Position numbers and translations under genes: made by a program
The notes under the pieces: generated by a model
Told to the model about the DNA's origin: nothing
The model's database searches: none
The model's input: only the letters and a program-made list of their open reading frames with translations
Shown: positions 8,611 through 16,884 of the stretch, one piece after another
How positions within the stretch are numbered: the stretch's first letter is position 1
How the letters are laid out: every line of letters starts with the position of its first letter
NCBI GenBank assembly: GCA_036009105.1
Contig: DASYMJ010000290.1
Location: 1-41,457, forward strand
Direction: 5' to 3'
Length of the DNA: 41,457 nucleotides
Origin: JAFAVZ01 sp036009105
GTDB lineage: Bacteria > Acidobacteriota > Thermoanaerobaculia > Gp7-AA8

Positions 8611-9926
8611 GAAGCCACCTCTTCGTCCGAACGCAGGGCCGGCTCTCCAGCCGGCCCGGACCGGCTGAGAGCCGGTCCTACGTTTCGCGCAGCGTCTGCC
8701 ACGCGCGCGGGTGCTGTGCCGCCTTTCACGTCTTTGGAAGCGAGGGCCTCGTCCACCGTGATCGAGGAGCCCTCGCCGAGCGTGCGGCCGATCTGCTCGT
8801 GCGCTTCGCGGAAGGGGATGCCGGTGGCGGCGAGACGGTCGGCGCGGGCGGTGGCGAGGAGGAGCTCGCTGCCGGCGGCGGCGCGCATCCGCTCGCGGTT
8901 CAGCTGCAGCGAGGCGACGAGCGCGGTGAGCGCCGGCAGGAGAACGGCGAGCGTGGCGCGGGTGCGGAAGAGCGGCTCCTTATCGAGCTGCAGGTCCTTG
9001 TTGTAGGCGAGGGGGAGGCCCTTGAGCAGGGCCAGGAAGCCGGTCAGCTCGCCGATGGCGCGCGCCGCGTGGCCGCGCGTGAGCTCCAGGACGTCGGGGT
9101 TCTTCTTCTGCGGCATGCGGGAGGAGCCGGTGGCCAGCGCGTCCGGCAGCTCCGCGTACGCGGCCTCGTCGCTGGTGAAGAAGATCAGGTCCTCCGCCAT
9201 TCGCGACAAATGGGAGAGGAGGAGCGAGGCGTTGAAGAGGTATTCCGCGGCGAAGTCGCGGTCGGAGACGGCATCGATGGAATTGCTCGTGGCGCGCGCA
9301 AACCCGAGCGAGCGCGCGAGCGCATCGCGGTCGATGTCGAGCGGCGTGCCGGCCAGGGCGGCGGAGCCGAGCGGGCACTCATCGCCGCGCGCTCTCGTAT
9401 CCGCGATGCGGGAAAGATCGCGCTGCAGCATGGCCGCGTAGGCCATGCACCAGTGGCCGAACGTGATCGGCTCGGCCTGCTTGAGATGGGTGTAGCCGGG
9501 CATCGGCGTGGCCGCCTCGTCGAGCGCGCGCCGGGCCAGCGCCTGCAGCAGCGAGGTCACGAGCGCCGAGGCGTCATCGCAGGCTTTCCTGAGCCAGAGC
9601 TTGAGATCGGTCGCCACCTGGTCATTGCGGGAGCGGCCGGTGTGGAGCTTCCCCGCGAGCGATCCGACGACCGCGCGCAAGGACGACTCCACGAACGAAT
9701 GCACATCCTCGGCATCGCCATCGGCGAGGCGGAGTGAGCGCAACGCGTCCACCAGCTGCGCGTGCTCATCGGCAGTCAGCACGCCGCAGGACAGCAACGC
9801 GCCGGCCCAGGCGATCGAGCCTTCCACGTCCTCGCCGAACAGCTCGCGATCGAAGGCGAAGGAGTCATTGAGCGCGCGGAGCAGCGCCGACGGGCCGTCC
9901 GTGAAGCGGCCGCCCCACATGCTCAT
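8607..9926 (-). CDS. argH: Argininosuccinate lyase with a repeat-derived C-terminal tail
   Basis: A 439-residue lyase splitting argininosuccinate into arginine and fumarate. Family blocks are intact: MWGGRF at the start, HTGRSRNDQVATD (95-107) and the signature SSRMPQKKNPD (268-278) with the catalytic Ser loop. The start chosen is the ATG at 9926, overlapping the argG stop as ATGA; ATGs at 9935 and 9920 are also in frame. Residues about 415-432 (GPALSRSGPAGEPALRS) are encoded by a class B palindrome, so the natural C-terminus appears to have been rewritten by the element, yet the 4-base overlap with argJ is kept. The tail lies outside the catalytic core, so activity is expected. Confidence 0.95.
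8631..8685. repeat. Class B dispersed palindrome, copy 2, inside the argH coding end
   Basis: Arms GCAGGGCCGGCTCTCCAG and CTGAGAGCCGGTCCTACGT match the class B element at 7364. This copy is shorter, lacks the flanking A/T runs, and is read through in frame by argH. Confidence 0.85.
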
Positions 9927-11158
9927 TTCATCCATCCGTGAATGGCGCTCGGCGCGCTCTCCAGCGCGAACGGCGTGATGCGCTTGCGGCCGCGCAGCTG
10001 CAGGCCGAAGAGGCGAATGAAGCCGGCCGAGTCCTTGGCGTCGTAGCCGCTCATGTCGAAGGAGGCGAGGTCCTGCGAGTAGAGCGAGTTCGGCGACTGC
10101 CGCCCGATCACGCCCGCGCTCCCCTTGAACAGCTTGAGCGTCACCGTGCCGCTGACGTCTTCCGTCAACACGTTGACGAACGCGTCGAACGCCTCCTTCA
10201 GCGGCGAGAACCACATGCCGTTGTAGACGAGCTCCGCGTAACGGGTGGCGATGCGCTCCTTCTCGTGAGCGCTGTCCCGGTCGAGCGTGATCGACTCCAG
10301 CGCCTTCAGAGCGGTAACGAGCAGCGTGCCGCCGGGCGTCTCGTAGACGCCGCGCGACTTGATGCCGATCAGGCGGTTCTCCACCAGGTCGACCCGGCCG
10401 ACGCCGTGCCGGCCGCCGATCTCGTTCAGCGTCTCGATCAGCTTCGACGGCGCGAGCGGCGTGCCGTTCACCGCCACCGGGATGCCGTTCTCGAACGTGA
10501 TGGAGACGCGCTCCGGCTCGTTCGGCGCGAGCGATGGGTCGACGGTGAGGCGGAACATCGACGCCTCCGGCTCGAACGACGGATCCTCCAGCGGGCCGCC
10601 TTCGTGCGAGAGGTGCCACAGGTTCCGGTCGCGCGAGTACGGGTCCTTCTTCGTCACCGGCACGGGGATGCCGCGCGAGGCGGCGAAGTCGATGGCGTCC
10701 TCCCGCGAGACGATGTCCCACTCCCGCCACGGCGCGATGACCTTCAGCTCCGGCGCGAGCGCCTGATAAGCGAGCTCGAAACGCACCTGGTCATTCCCCT
10801 TGCCGGTGCAGCCGTGCGCCACGGCATCGCAGCCGGTGGCCAGCGCCACCTCCACCTGCTTGCGCGCGATCAGCGGCCGTGCGGTGGAGGTGCCGAGGAG
10901 GTAGTCCCGCTCGTAGATCGCGCCGGCCTTGAGGACGGGGAAGAGATAGTCGGCGGCGAATTCGTCCTTGGCATCGATGAGATGGAAGTCGCACGCGCCG
11001 GTGCGGTACGCCTTGTCGGCCAGGCCGGCCGTCTCCTCCTGCTGGCCCACGTCCACCGCCACGGCGACGACGTCGCAGCCGTGGTTCTCCTTCAGCCAGG
11101 GGATGATGATCGAGGTGTCGAGTCCGCCCGAGTAGGCGAGGGCAACTTTCCTGGTCAT
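9923..11158 (-). CDS. argG: Argininosuccinate synthase
   Basis: A 411-residue ATP-dependent ligase joining citrulline and aspartate to argininosuccinate in the cytoplasm. The N-terminal ATP pyrophosphatase P-loop is clear (VALAYSGGLDTSI, residues 5-17), followed by DVGQQEE, the GCTGKGNDQVRFE block and the SPNSLYSQ region near the C-terminus. Length matches the family. The ATG at 11158 overlaps the argD stop as ATGA, and its own stop overlaps argH the same way, so translation of the operon is tightly coupled. Confidence 0.97.
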   Translation of the reverse strand: MTRKVALAYSGGLDTSIIIPWLKENHGCDVVAVAVDVGQQEETAGLADKAYRTGACDFHLIDAKDEFAADYLFPVLKAGAIYERDYLLGTSTARPLIARKQVEVALATGCDAVAHGCTGKGNDQVRFELAYQALAPELKVIAPWREWDIVSREDAIDFAASRGIPVPVTKKDPYSRDRNLWHLSHEGGPLEDPSFEPEASMFRLTVDPSLAPNEPERVSITFENGIPVAVNGTPLAPSKLIETLNEIGGRHGVGRVDLVENRLIGIKSRGVYETPGGTLLVTALKALESITLDRDSAHEKERIATRYAELVYNGMWFSPLKEAFDAFVNVLTEDVSGTVTLKLFKGSAGVIGRQSPNSLYSQDLASFDMSGYDAKDSAGFIRLFGLQLRGRKRITPFALESAPSAIHGWMK

Positions 11159-12354
11159 GCTGCTTTCTCCGTGGCCACGCCGAGTGCGGACTCCAGCGCG
11201 CCGATGAATTCACTCAATGCCTTCTTGGGGGTGACGTACGGCGGCAGCAGGCGCAGCACCTTGTCCCGCGCGGTGCCGACGACAAAGCCTTTGGCCAGCA
11301 GCTCGCGGGCGACGCCGTTCGCCGGGCGGTCGAGCTCGATGCCCCACATCAGACCGGAGCCGCGCACCTCGACGATGGAGGAGGTGCGGTTCTGCAGTTT
11401 GCGCAGCTCGGTGGCGAACCAGTCGCCCATGGTCTGCACACGTGGGAGAAGCTTGCGCGTCTCGTCGAAGACGATGGCGCCGAGGCGGCAGGCCAGCGGG
11501 TTGCCGCCGAAGGTGGTGCCGTGATGGCCGGGCTTGACGAAGCCGTCGAGGGCCGGGCCGATCACGACCGCGCCGAGGGGGAGGCCGCCGCCGAGCGGCT
11601 TGGCCAGCGTGACGGCGTCCGGCACGATGCCGCTCTGCTGGAAGGCGAACATCGTCCCGGTGCGCCCGAGGCCGCACTGGATCTCGTCGAACACGAGGAT
11701 GGCGCCGGTGCGGTCGGCCGCCTTGCGCGCCGCGGCCAAAAAGTCGAGGTCGAGGGGGATGATGCCGCCCTCGCCCATCACCGGCTCCAGGAAGATGGCG
11801 CACGTCTCTTCGCTCACTGCGGCTTCCAGCGCGGCGACATCATTCGGCTCGATGAAGTCGACGCCCGGCACGAGCGGCGCGAACGGCTCGCGGTAGGCGT
11901 CGTGGCCCGTCATCGACAGAGAGCCGAGGGTGCGGCCGTGGAAGCTCTCCTCGAGCGCCACGATTTGCGAGCGGCCGGGATTGGCCAGGCGGGCGAACTT
12001 CAGCGCCGCTTCGTTCGCCTCCGTGCCGCTGTTGCAGAAGAACGCGCGCAGCAACCCGGAGGCGCGCACGAGGCGCTCCGCGAGCAGCCCCTGCGCGGGG
12101 TGGTAGTAGAGGTTCGAGACGTGGAGCAGGCCGGCGGCCTCGTCGCGCAGCGCCTTGACCAGGCGCGGATGGCGATGGCCCAGGACGTTGACGGCGATGC
12201 CGCCGAGCAGGTCCCAGTACGGCTTGCCGTCCGCATCGAAGAGGTGCGCGCCGCGGCCGGAGCGGGGATGGAACGGCGTCCGGTTGTACGTGCCGAGGAG
12301 GAAGGCGCGCTCGCGCTCCTCCACGGCGAGGGGGGATTCGTCATGCAGCAACAT
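11155..12354 (-). CDS. argD: Acetylornithine aminotransferase
   Basis: A 399-residue PLP enzyme of aminotransferase class III, converting N-acetylglutamate 5-semialdehyde and glutamate to N-acetylornithine and 2-oxoglutarate. The cofactor residues are present: CNSGTEANEAALK (phosphate-binding turn), VFDEIQCGLGRTG (Asp to the pyridine nitrogen) and LAKPLGGGLP with Schiff-base K252. The start is the ATG at 12354, because GGGAGG lies 6 bases upstream; this overlaps the end of argB by 14 bases. A further ATG at 12366 would add four residues. It might also serve in lysine synthesis, as some ArgD proteins do. Confidence 0.95.
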   Translation of the reverse strand: MLLHDESPLAVEERERAFLLGTYNRTPFHPRSGRGAHLFDADGKPYWDLLGGIAVNVLGHRHPRLVKALRDEAAGLLHVSNLYYHPAQGLLAERLVRASGLLRAFFCNSGTEANEAALKFARLANPGRSQIVALEESFHGRTLGSLSMTGHDAYREPFAPLVPGVDFIEPNDVAALEAAVSEETCAIFLEPVMGEGGIIPLDLDFLAAARKAADRTGAILVFDEIQCGLGRTGTMFAFQQSGIVPDAVTLAKPLGGGLPLGAVVIGPALDGFVKPGHHGTTFGGNPLACRLGAIVFDETRKLLPRVQTMGDWFATELRKLQNRTSSIVEVRGSGLMWGIELDRPANGVARELLAKGFVVGTARDKVLRLLPPYVTPKKALSEFIGALESALGVATEKAA

Positions 12355-13069
12355 CGGTCCTCCCAATCGTGATGTGCGGCACGCCGGAGCCGAGGGCGTG
12401 CAGAGCCGCCTGCAGCTTGGGGCGCATGCCGCCGGTGATGACGTTGTCGTTGATGAGCGCCTGGACGTCGTCCGCGCCGAGGTTCGGCACGACCGTGCCG
12501 CGCGCGTCGAGCACGCCGTCGACGTCAGTCAGGAAGACGAGCGACTCGGCGCCGAGGGCGACGGCCAGCGCGGCGGCGGCGTTGTCGGCGTTGACGTTGA
12601 GCACCGTGCCGTTCGGCCCCTGGGCGATGGAGGAGACGACGGGCAGGATGCCGTAGTTCAGCATGGCCCGGATCAGCGTGCGGCTCGCACCGACCACGCG
12701 GCCGACGTGGCCGAGCTCCACGCCGTCGATGGGCGGATGCTGCTCGGCGACGATAGTGGAGGCGTCGGAGCCGGAGAAGCCGGCCGCGCGGATGCCGCGC
12801 GCGGTCAGCTCGGCCACGAGCATCTTGTTCACCGTGCCGCCCAGGACGGAGACGACGACGGCGAGCGTCGGGCCGTCCGTCACGCGCAGACCGGCGTGCG
12901 TCTTCTTCGCGATGCCGAGCTTCTTGAGGGCGGCGTCGATGTGCTTGCCGCCGCCGTGCACGAGCACGAGCTCCTCGCCGGCGTTCCATTTCGCGGCGAT
13001 GGCATCCAGCACTTCCGCGCGCCGCGCCGCGTCATCCAGCAGACTGCCTCCCAGCTTGACCAGTTTCAC
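12341..13069 (-). CDS. argB: Acetylglutamate kinase
   Basis: A 242-residue amino-acid kinase phosphorylating N-acetylglutamate. KLVKLGGSLL (residues 2-11), LVHGGGKHI and the NVNADNAAAALA nucleotide-binding block fit the family. At 242 residues it is close to the short, arginine-insensitive E. coli type and lacks the extra N-terminal helix of feedback-inhibited hexameric enzymes. This suggests control mainly by repression through ArgR (inference). The start is GTG at 13069, overlapping the argC stop as GTGA. Confidence 0.95.
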   Translation of the reverse strand: MKLVKLGGSLLDDAARRAEVLDAIAAKWNAGEELVLVHGGGKHIDAALKKLGIAKKTHAGLRVTDGPTLAVVVSVLGGTVNKMLVAELTARGIRAAGFSGSDASTIVAEQHPPIDGVELGHVGRVVGASRTLIRAMLNYGILPVVSSIAQGPNGTVLNVNADNAAAALAVALGAESLVFLTDVDGVLDARGTVVPNLGADDVQALINDNVITGGMRPKLQAALHALGSGVPHITIGRTDVAA

Positions 13070-14127
13070 AGCAGCCCCTCCGTCTCCGCATAGCCGTACA
13101 TGCGGTTGAAGTTCTGCACCGCCTGCGAGGCGGCGCCTTTGAGCAGGTTGTCGATGACCGAGACGACGACGGCGCGCCGGCCGCCGTGCAGCAGCTGCCA
13201 GCCGATCTCCGCCCGCGGCGTGTTCACGACGCTCTTCAGCTCCGGCAGCTTGCCGGCCTGCAGCACGCGCACGAACGGAGCGTTCGCATAGGCCTCGTCG
13301 AAGAGGCCGGCGATCTCCTGATCGGTGACGGCATGCGCGAAGGCGACATGCATGGTGGAGAGGATGCCGCGCACGGTCGGCAGCAGGTGCGGCACGAAGA
13401 CGAGCGGCGCGCGCTGCCCGAGACGCAGCCCCTGCCGGATCTCCGGCTCGTGCCGATGCGTCCCCACGCCATAAGCCTTGAAGTTGCAGGCCACTTCGGC
13501 GAAGGACCATTCGACGTCAGCCTTCTTGCCCGCGCCGGAGACGCCGGACTTGGAGTCGCAGATGACCGCCTGCTCGCGGTCGAGGATGAAGGTGAGCGGC
13601 CGCAGGGCGAGCAGGATGGAGGTCGGGTAGCAGCCCGGGTTGGCCACCAGGCGCGCGTTTTTCAGCTCGCCGTTGCACCATTCGGTGAGGCCGTACACCG
13701 CTTCCTGCAGCAGCTCCGGCCGCGCGGAGGCGAAGCCGTACCAGGTGGGATAGAGCGCGGACTCGGAGAGGCGGAAGGCGCCGGAGAGGTCGATCACGCG
13801 CAGGCCGCGGTCGAGCAGCTGCGGCACGAGCTCGTTGGAGACTTCGTTGGGCGTGGCCAGGAAGACGACCTCCGGACGCGAGTGGTCGAGCGCGCTGAGG
13901 GTGAACGCGCTCGACCAGCTCGCGACCAGGTTCGCACCGCGGTGACGCTGGAGGATCGTCACCAGCTCCGCGCCGGCGTATCCGGTGCCGCCGATGACGG
14001 CCGCGGCGATTTGGCGATCGGCGATCGGCGATCGGCGATCAGGAGAGACGGCCGCCGCATTCGCTTGATCGCTGATCGCTGCCCGCTGATCGCTTTGTAC
14101 ACAAATATCGATATCAATGTCTGTCAT
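13066..14127 (-). CDS. argC: N-acetyl-gamma-glutamyl-phosphate reductase with a repeat-derived N-terminal extension
   Basis: A 353-residue NADPH-dependent reductase making N-acetylglutamate semialdehyde. The Rossmann motif AAVIGGTGYAGAELV begins only at residue 41, and the catalytic Cys is C166 in VANPGCYPTS. Typical ArgC proteins begin almost at the Rossmann strand; here about 40 residues precede it, and residues 12-39 are encoded by a class C heptamer palindrome. The ATG at 14127 is preceded by GAGG at a suitable distance and no start lies closer to the Rossmann strand on clear grounds, so the extension is probably translated. It is the second gene of the operon, 31 bases after argR. Confidence 0.92.
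   Translation of the reverse strand: MTDIDIDICVQSDQRAAISDQANAAAVSPDRRSPIADRQIAAAVIGGTGYAGAELVTILQRHRGANLVASWSSAFTLSALDHSRPEVVFLATPNEVSNELVPQLLDRGLRVIDLSGAFRLSESALYPTWYGFASARPELLQEAVYGLTEWCNGELKNARLVANPGCYPTSILLALRPLTFILDREQAVICDSKSGVSGAGKKADVEWSFAEVACNFKAYGVGTHRHEPEIRQGLRLGQRAPLVFVPHLLPTVRGILSTMHVAFAHAVTDQEIAGLFDEAYANAPFVRVLQAGKLPELKSVVNTPRAEIGWQLLHGGRRAVVVSVIDNLLKGAASQAVQNFNRMYGYAETEGLL
14013..14094. repeat. Class C heptamer palindrome, copy 1, inside the argC coding start
   Basis: The left arm is four tandem copies of GGCGATC (14013-14040), followed by AGGAGAGACG. The right arm is four GATCGCT-type units (14067-14094, one diverged to GCCCGCT), the inverted form of the left unit. It is translated in frame as part of ArgC. 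Related elements: 18368-18438, 20307-20394 and 27627-27714. Confidence 0.85.
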
Positions 14128-14158
14128 GGCGTGACCTCGTAAAGACCGCGGTCGCGCC

Positions 14159-14692
14159 TCAGGCGCGCGGGCGGCGTCGCGGCGGCGGCTGGATGCCGGC
14201 GACTTCGTGGATTCGCCGCGCGAAGGCGTCGGCGGTGGCGGGGGTGCGGAAGGCGAGGAAGATGGTGTCGTCGCCGCCGATGGTGCCGAGGAGGCCTTCG
14301 ATGTCGGTGGCGTCGATGGCGCTGGCCACCGGCTGGGCGGCCGCAACCGGCGTCTTGATCACCACCATATTCACCGCCGCCTCGGCGGTGAGGACGGAGT
14401 CGCGCAAGAGCTGCTCGAGGCGGTGCTCGCGCGCCTCGCGGGCGACCAGCGGCGCGGCATTGGTGGCGTGGGTGGCGGCGAGGTCGGCCGGCGTGACGTA
14501 ACCGGCCGGCGTCTTGGCCAGGCCGAGCTCCCGCAGGTCGCGGGAGAGCGTCGGCTGGGTGACCCGGAAGCCGCGGCGGCGGAGGTGCCCCAGGAGCTCG
14601 TCCTGGGAGTGCACGGGGGTATCCCGCACGATGCGGAGCACCTCGTCACGACGCCGGGCGGCGTCACCGCCTCCTGAATAAACATTCATCAT
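14159..14692 (-). CDS. argR: Arginine repressor
   Basis: A 177-residue regulator that binds ARG boxes as an arginine-loaded hexamer. The N-terminal winged helix is clear (VHSQDELLGHLRRRG, then VTQPTLSRDLRELGLAK, close to the AhrC/ArgR recognition helix). The C-terminal domain carries IEGLLGTIGGDDTIFLAF, the conserved arginine-binding and trimer segment with its Asp pair. Two ATGs (14692, 14689) and a GTG (14695) are possible starts. An AGGAGG sits inside the coding region rather than upstream, and the promoter predicts transcription starting near 14692, so the message may be leaderless. It heads the arg operon and overlaps its own operator, implying autoregulation. Confidence 0.95.
   Translation of the reverse strand: MMNVYSGGGDAARRRDEVLRIVRDTPVHSQDELLGHLRRRGFRVTQPTLSRDLRELGLAKTPAGYVTPADLAATHATNAAPLVAREAREHRLEQLLRDSVLTAEAAVNMVVIKTPVAAAQPVASAIDATDIEGLLGTIGGDDTIFLAFRTPATADAFARRIHEVAGIQPPPRRRPRA
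14673..14690. promoter_or_regulatory. ARG box 1
   Basis: The core TGAATAAACATTCA (14675-14688) matches the ArgR consensus TGAAT-4-ATTCA exactly in both half sites. It overlaps the first codons of argR. Confidence 0.85.
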
Positions 14693-14710
14693 CACGAATC
14701 TTTATGCATA
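14693..14710. promoter_or_regulatory. ARG box 2
   Basis: The core CGAATCTTTATGCA (14695-14708) matches the ARG box half sites with two mismatches. It is 2 bases from box 1, a centre-to-centre distance of 20 bases, as in tandem sites bound by one ArgR hexamer. It covers the -10 region of the argR promoter. Confidence 0.7.
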
Positions 14711-14726
14711 CGGGCGGGCATGTCAA
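14699..14726 (-). promoter_or_regulatory. Sigma70-like promoter of the arg operon
   Basis: On the minus strand TTGACA (14726-14721) and TAAAGA (14704-14699) are 16 bases apart. The predicted start site, about 7 bases past the -10, falls on the argR ATG at 14692. Both ARG boxes cover the -10 and start site, which would block RNA polymerase when arginine is high. Confidence 0.6.
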
Positions 14727-14768
14727 CAGGTTTCGAAGGTGGGTATTCCTGTTGCATTTTCCTGACGC

Positions 14769-14924
14769 ATGTCACGCGTGGAACCGCAGCCCAATCCACA
14801 GCAACGCCGCGACCAGCAGGAGCCCAGCCGCCGCCCGCCGGAGAGGCAGGACGCGCAGCCGGGGAAGCCCTCCAAGGCGGAGGGCGAAGAGCAGGACGTG
14901 GAAGAGGCGTTGCGGAGGGAGTAG
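14769..14924 (+). CDS. Small charged hypothetical protein
   Basis: A 51-residue open frame with no recognised family. It is very hydrophilic, rich in Gln, Pro, Arg and Glu, with an acidic end (GEEQDVEEALRRE). Third codon positions are strongly G/C, matching real genes nearby. It has no hydrophobic segment or Cys and is probably disordered. It runs rightward, divergent from argR, and ends 10 bases before the convergent MutS-like gene. No clear Shine-Dalgarno precedes the ATG. It fills a gap otherwise without a gene, but could still be chance. Confidence 0.4.
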   Translation: MSRVEPQPNPQQRRDQQEPSRRPPERQDAQPGKPSKAEGEEQDVEEALRRE

Positions 14925-14934
14925 GGACCGACAA

Positions 14935-16737
14935 CTACACCTCGATGCCCACCGCCCGCATCAGCGCGAGCGCGTTGCTGCGCGTCACCACGCCGGGGTG
15001 CATCCGGTAGTCGAAGGCCATCCGGTCGCCGTCCATGTGGTCCTCGAAGTGGACGTTCGTCGCCCCGGCGATCTCGGCCAGGGCGAGGTCATGCGTGGAG
15101 ACGAGGCCCACCGCGCCGCGGGCGAGCAGGCTCTTCACGATCCCCTCGGCGCCGATGCGGCGGTCGTGGGAGTTGGTGCCGTGCAGGATCTCGTCGAGTA
15201 AAAAAAGGAGCGGCCTGCCCTCTTTTGCCAGGTCGAGGATCTGCCGGATGCGCAGGATCTCTGCATAAAATCTCGAGGCGCCCTCCGCCAGCGAATCGTG
15301 CAGCTGGATGGACGCGCCGACGCGCATGGGGGCCATGCGCAGCCGCTCCGCGCAGACGTGCGCCCCGGCCATGGCCAGCACCGCGGCCAGCCCCGTGCTG
15401 CGCAGCATGGTGCTCTTGCCCGACATGTTCGAGCCGCTGATGACGAGCAGGCGCTGGTCCTGGCCGAGGCGGAGGTCGTTCGGGACCCGGCGGGCGGCGG
15501 GGATGAGCGGATGGCCCAGCGCCGTCGCCTCCAGCCGCGAAGCCTCGGGGACGATCTCCGGGACGGTGAACGTCGGATGCTCGTAGGCGAAGGAGGCCAG
15601 CGACGACAGCGCCTCGAGCTCGCTCACGGCATCGATCCAGGAGGCGATCTCCCCACCCGACTTCCGGCGCCAGCGCTCGATGGAGAAGGCGAAGTTCGTC
15701 GTCCAGAGCATCACCGCGGCGAAGGGGGCGAAGTACTGGTTGCGCCGCGCATCGAGCAGGCCGACCAGACGCCGCAGCCGCTCGATCTGTTGCGAGGCCG
15801 GCTGGCCGTCGCGCACCAGACGCGCGCGCAATTGGAGGAGACGATCGGTCTCGAACGGCTCCCGCTCCAGCCGCTCCGTCAGCCGCGCCAGCAGCGCCAG
15901 CGCCGGCTCGGCGCGCTCCACGGCGGCGATCACCTGCTGCACCGGCGCGCGGAACATGCCGGCCACCGCGGACGCCGCGATCAGCGCCAGCAGAAACGGC
16001 CAGGTGGGGAACGACCACGGCAGCGTCAGGCCGACCAGCTTGACGACGAGCAGCGGCGCGGTGATGACGAACAGCACGCTCGCGATGGCCGCCGCGAGCA
16101 GGACCAGCCACCGCCCGCCCGTCAGCAGCGGCGGCTGCGCGCCCCACTCCCCCAACCGCGCGCTCTCGATCTCCCGGCTCACCTCGGCGGCGCGGATGGC
16201 CAGGTCCTCGCGCAGGTCGAGCCGGTCGCGCAACTCGCCCACCGCGCGCTGCCGCGAGGCGATCTCCGCCGGCGAGTCGGACGGCTCCTTCAGCCAATGG
16301 GCGAGCCTGGCCCGGCCGGCTTGGGTCGAGGCGATGCACATCAGCTCGAAGACCGAGCCTTCGCCGAAGAGGTCGAGATCGATCGCGTACGGGTGGCGGT
16401 CATCCTTGAACTCCTCGCCCGCCGAGCCGGTCCCGGCCCAGCGGTCCTCCACGCGGGCGAGGCCGCGGTCGTAGAAGCGCATCGCGTTCTCCGCGCGGTG
16501 CTTCGCCGTGATCACGCGGTCGTGCAGGACGACGAGCGCGACGAACCCCGCGAGCGGCAGGAGCGCCCACCAGCCGGCCAGCCAGATGGTGAGGATGACC
16601 ACGGCAATGACGACCAGGCGGAGGATGGAGAGGAGGCGCTCGCGGCCGGCGAGCCGCTCCGCTTCTGCGCGCCGCGCGGCGAGCCGCTCGGCATAGACGG
16701 TTCCGACGGGCAACTCTCTTTCTGCCGGCCTGGGCAC
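14935..16737 (-). CDS. Membrane-anchored MutS-family ATPase
   Basis: A 600-residue protein with a C-terminal MutS ATPase domain: Walker A GSNMSGKST (435-443), the SRFYAEI block, Walker B LLFLLDE (510-516) with HGTNSHDR after it, and STHDLAL as the H-loop. The N-terminal half has hydrophobic stretches near residues 40-72 and 208-270, enough for about four membrane segments, and no mismatch-recognition (domain I) motif. It resembles the uncharacterised transmembrane MutS-like proteins rather than MutS or MutS2, so a role in mismatch repair should not be assumed. The start is GTG at 16737. It follows a small membrane gene and the radical SAM gene, all read leftward. Confidence 0.85.
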   Translation of the reverse strand: MPRPAERELPVGTVYAERLAARRAEAERLAGRERLLSILRLVVIAVVILTIWLAGWWALLPLAGFVALVVLHDRVITAKHRAENAMRFYDRGLARVEDRWAGTGSAGEEFKDDRHPYAIDLDLFGEGSVFELMCIASTQAGRARLAHWLKEPSDSPAEIASRQRAVGELRDRLDLREDLAIRAAEVSREIESARLGEWGAQPPLLTGGRWLVLLAAAIASVLFVITAPLLVVKLVGLTLPWSFPTWPFLLALIAASAVAGMFRAPVQQVIAAVERAEPALALLARLTERLEREPFETDRLLQLRARLVRDGQPASQQIERLRRLVGLLDARRNQYFAPFAAVMLWTTNFAFSIERWRRKSGGEIASWIDAVSELEALSSLASFAYEHPTFTVPEIVPEASRLEATALGHPLIPAARRVPNDLRLGQDQRLLVISGSNMSGKSTMLRSTGLAAVLAMAGAHVCAERLRMAPMRVGASIQLHDSLAEGASRFYAEILRIRQILDLAKEGRPLLFLLDEILHGTNSHDRRIGAEGIVKSLLARGAVGLVSTHDLALAEIAGATNVHFEDHMDGDRMAFDYRMHPGVVTRSNALALMRAVGIEV

Positions 16738-16747
16738 GCTGCGGATT

Positions 16748-16873
16748 CTATTCTGCCCACGGGTTCATCAACGCCGGCACCTGCTGCGGCGGCTCGCGCC
16801 GCGGCCAGGGCGAAGCGGAGCACCGCCAGAGGACGATGGCGAAGGCCAGGAGGACGAACAGTCGCCGGGTCAT
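16748..16873 (-). CDS. Small membrane or secreted protein
   Basis: A 41-residue product starting MTRRLFVLLAFAIVLW: two Arg followed by one hydrophobic segment, then a Pro-rich polar tail ending NPWAE. It would be a single-pass membrane protein, or a secreted or lipid-modified one (a Cys follows the hydrophobic segment, though the lipobox is poor). It starts 11 bases after the radical SAM stop and ends 10 bases before the MutS-like start, so it is co-transcribed with both. No Shine-Dalgarno is evident and no family is recognised. Confidence 0.5.
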   Translation of the reverse strand: MTRRLFVLLAFAIVLWRCSASPWPRREPPQQVPALMNPWAE

Positions 16874-16884
16874 TGCGACCGAGT

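Noticed and set aside
14013..14094. Tandem GGCGATC units considered as a CRISPR-like or origin iteron array
   Set aside because: Units are 7 bases with no spacers, and the second half is inverted; the set forms a palindrome inside argC, with no dnaA, rep or cas gene nearby.
14143..14152. Palindrome GACCGCGGTC between argR and argC
   Set aside because: Too short and too likely by chance at this GC content to call as a site.
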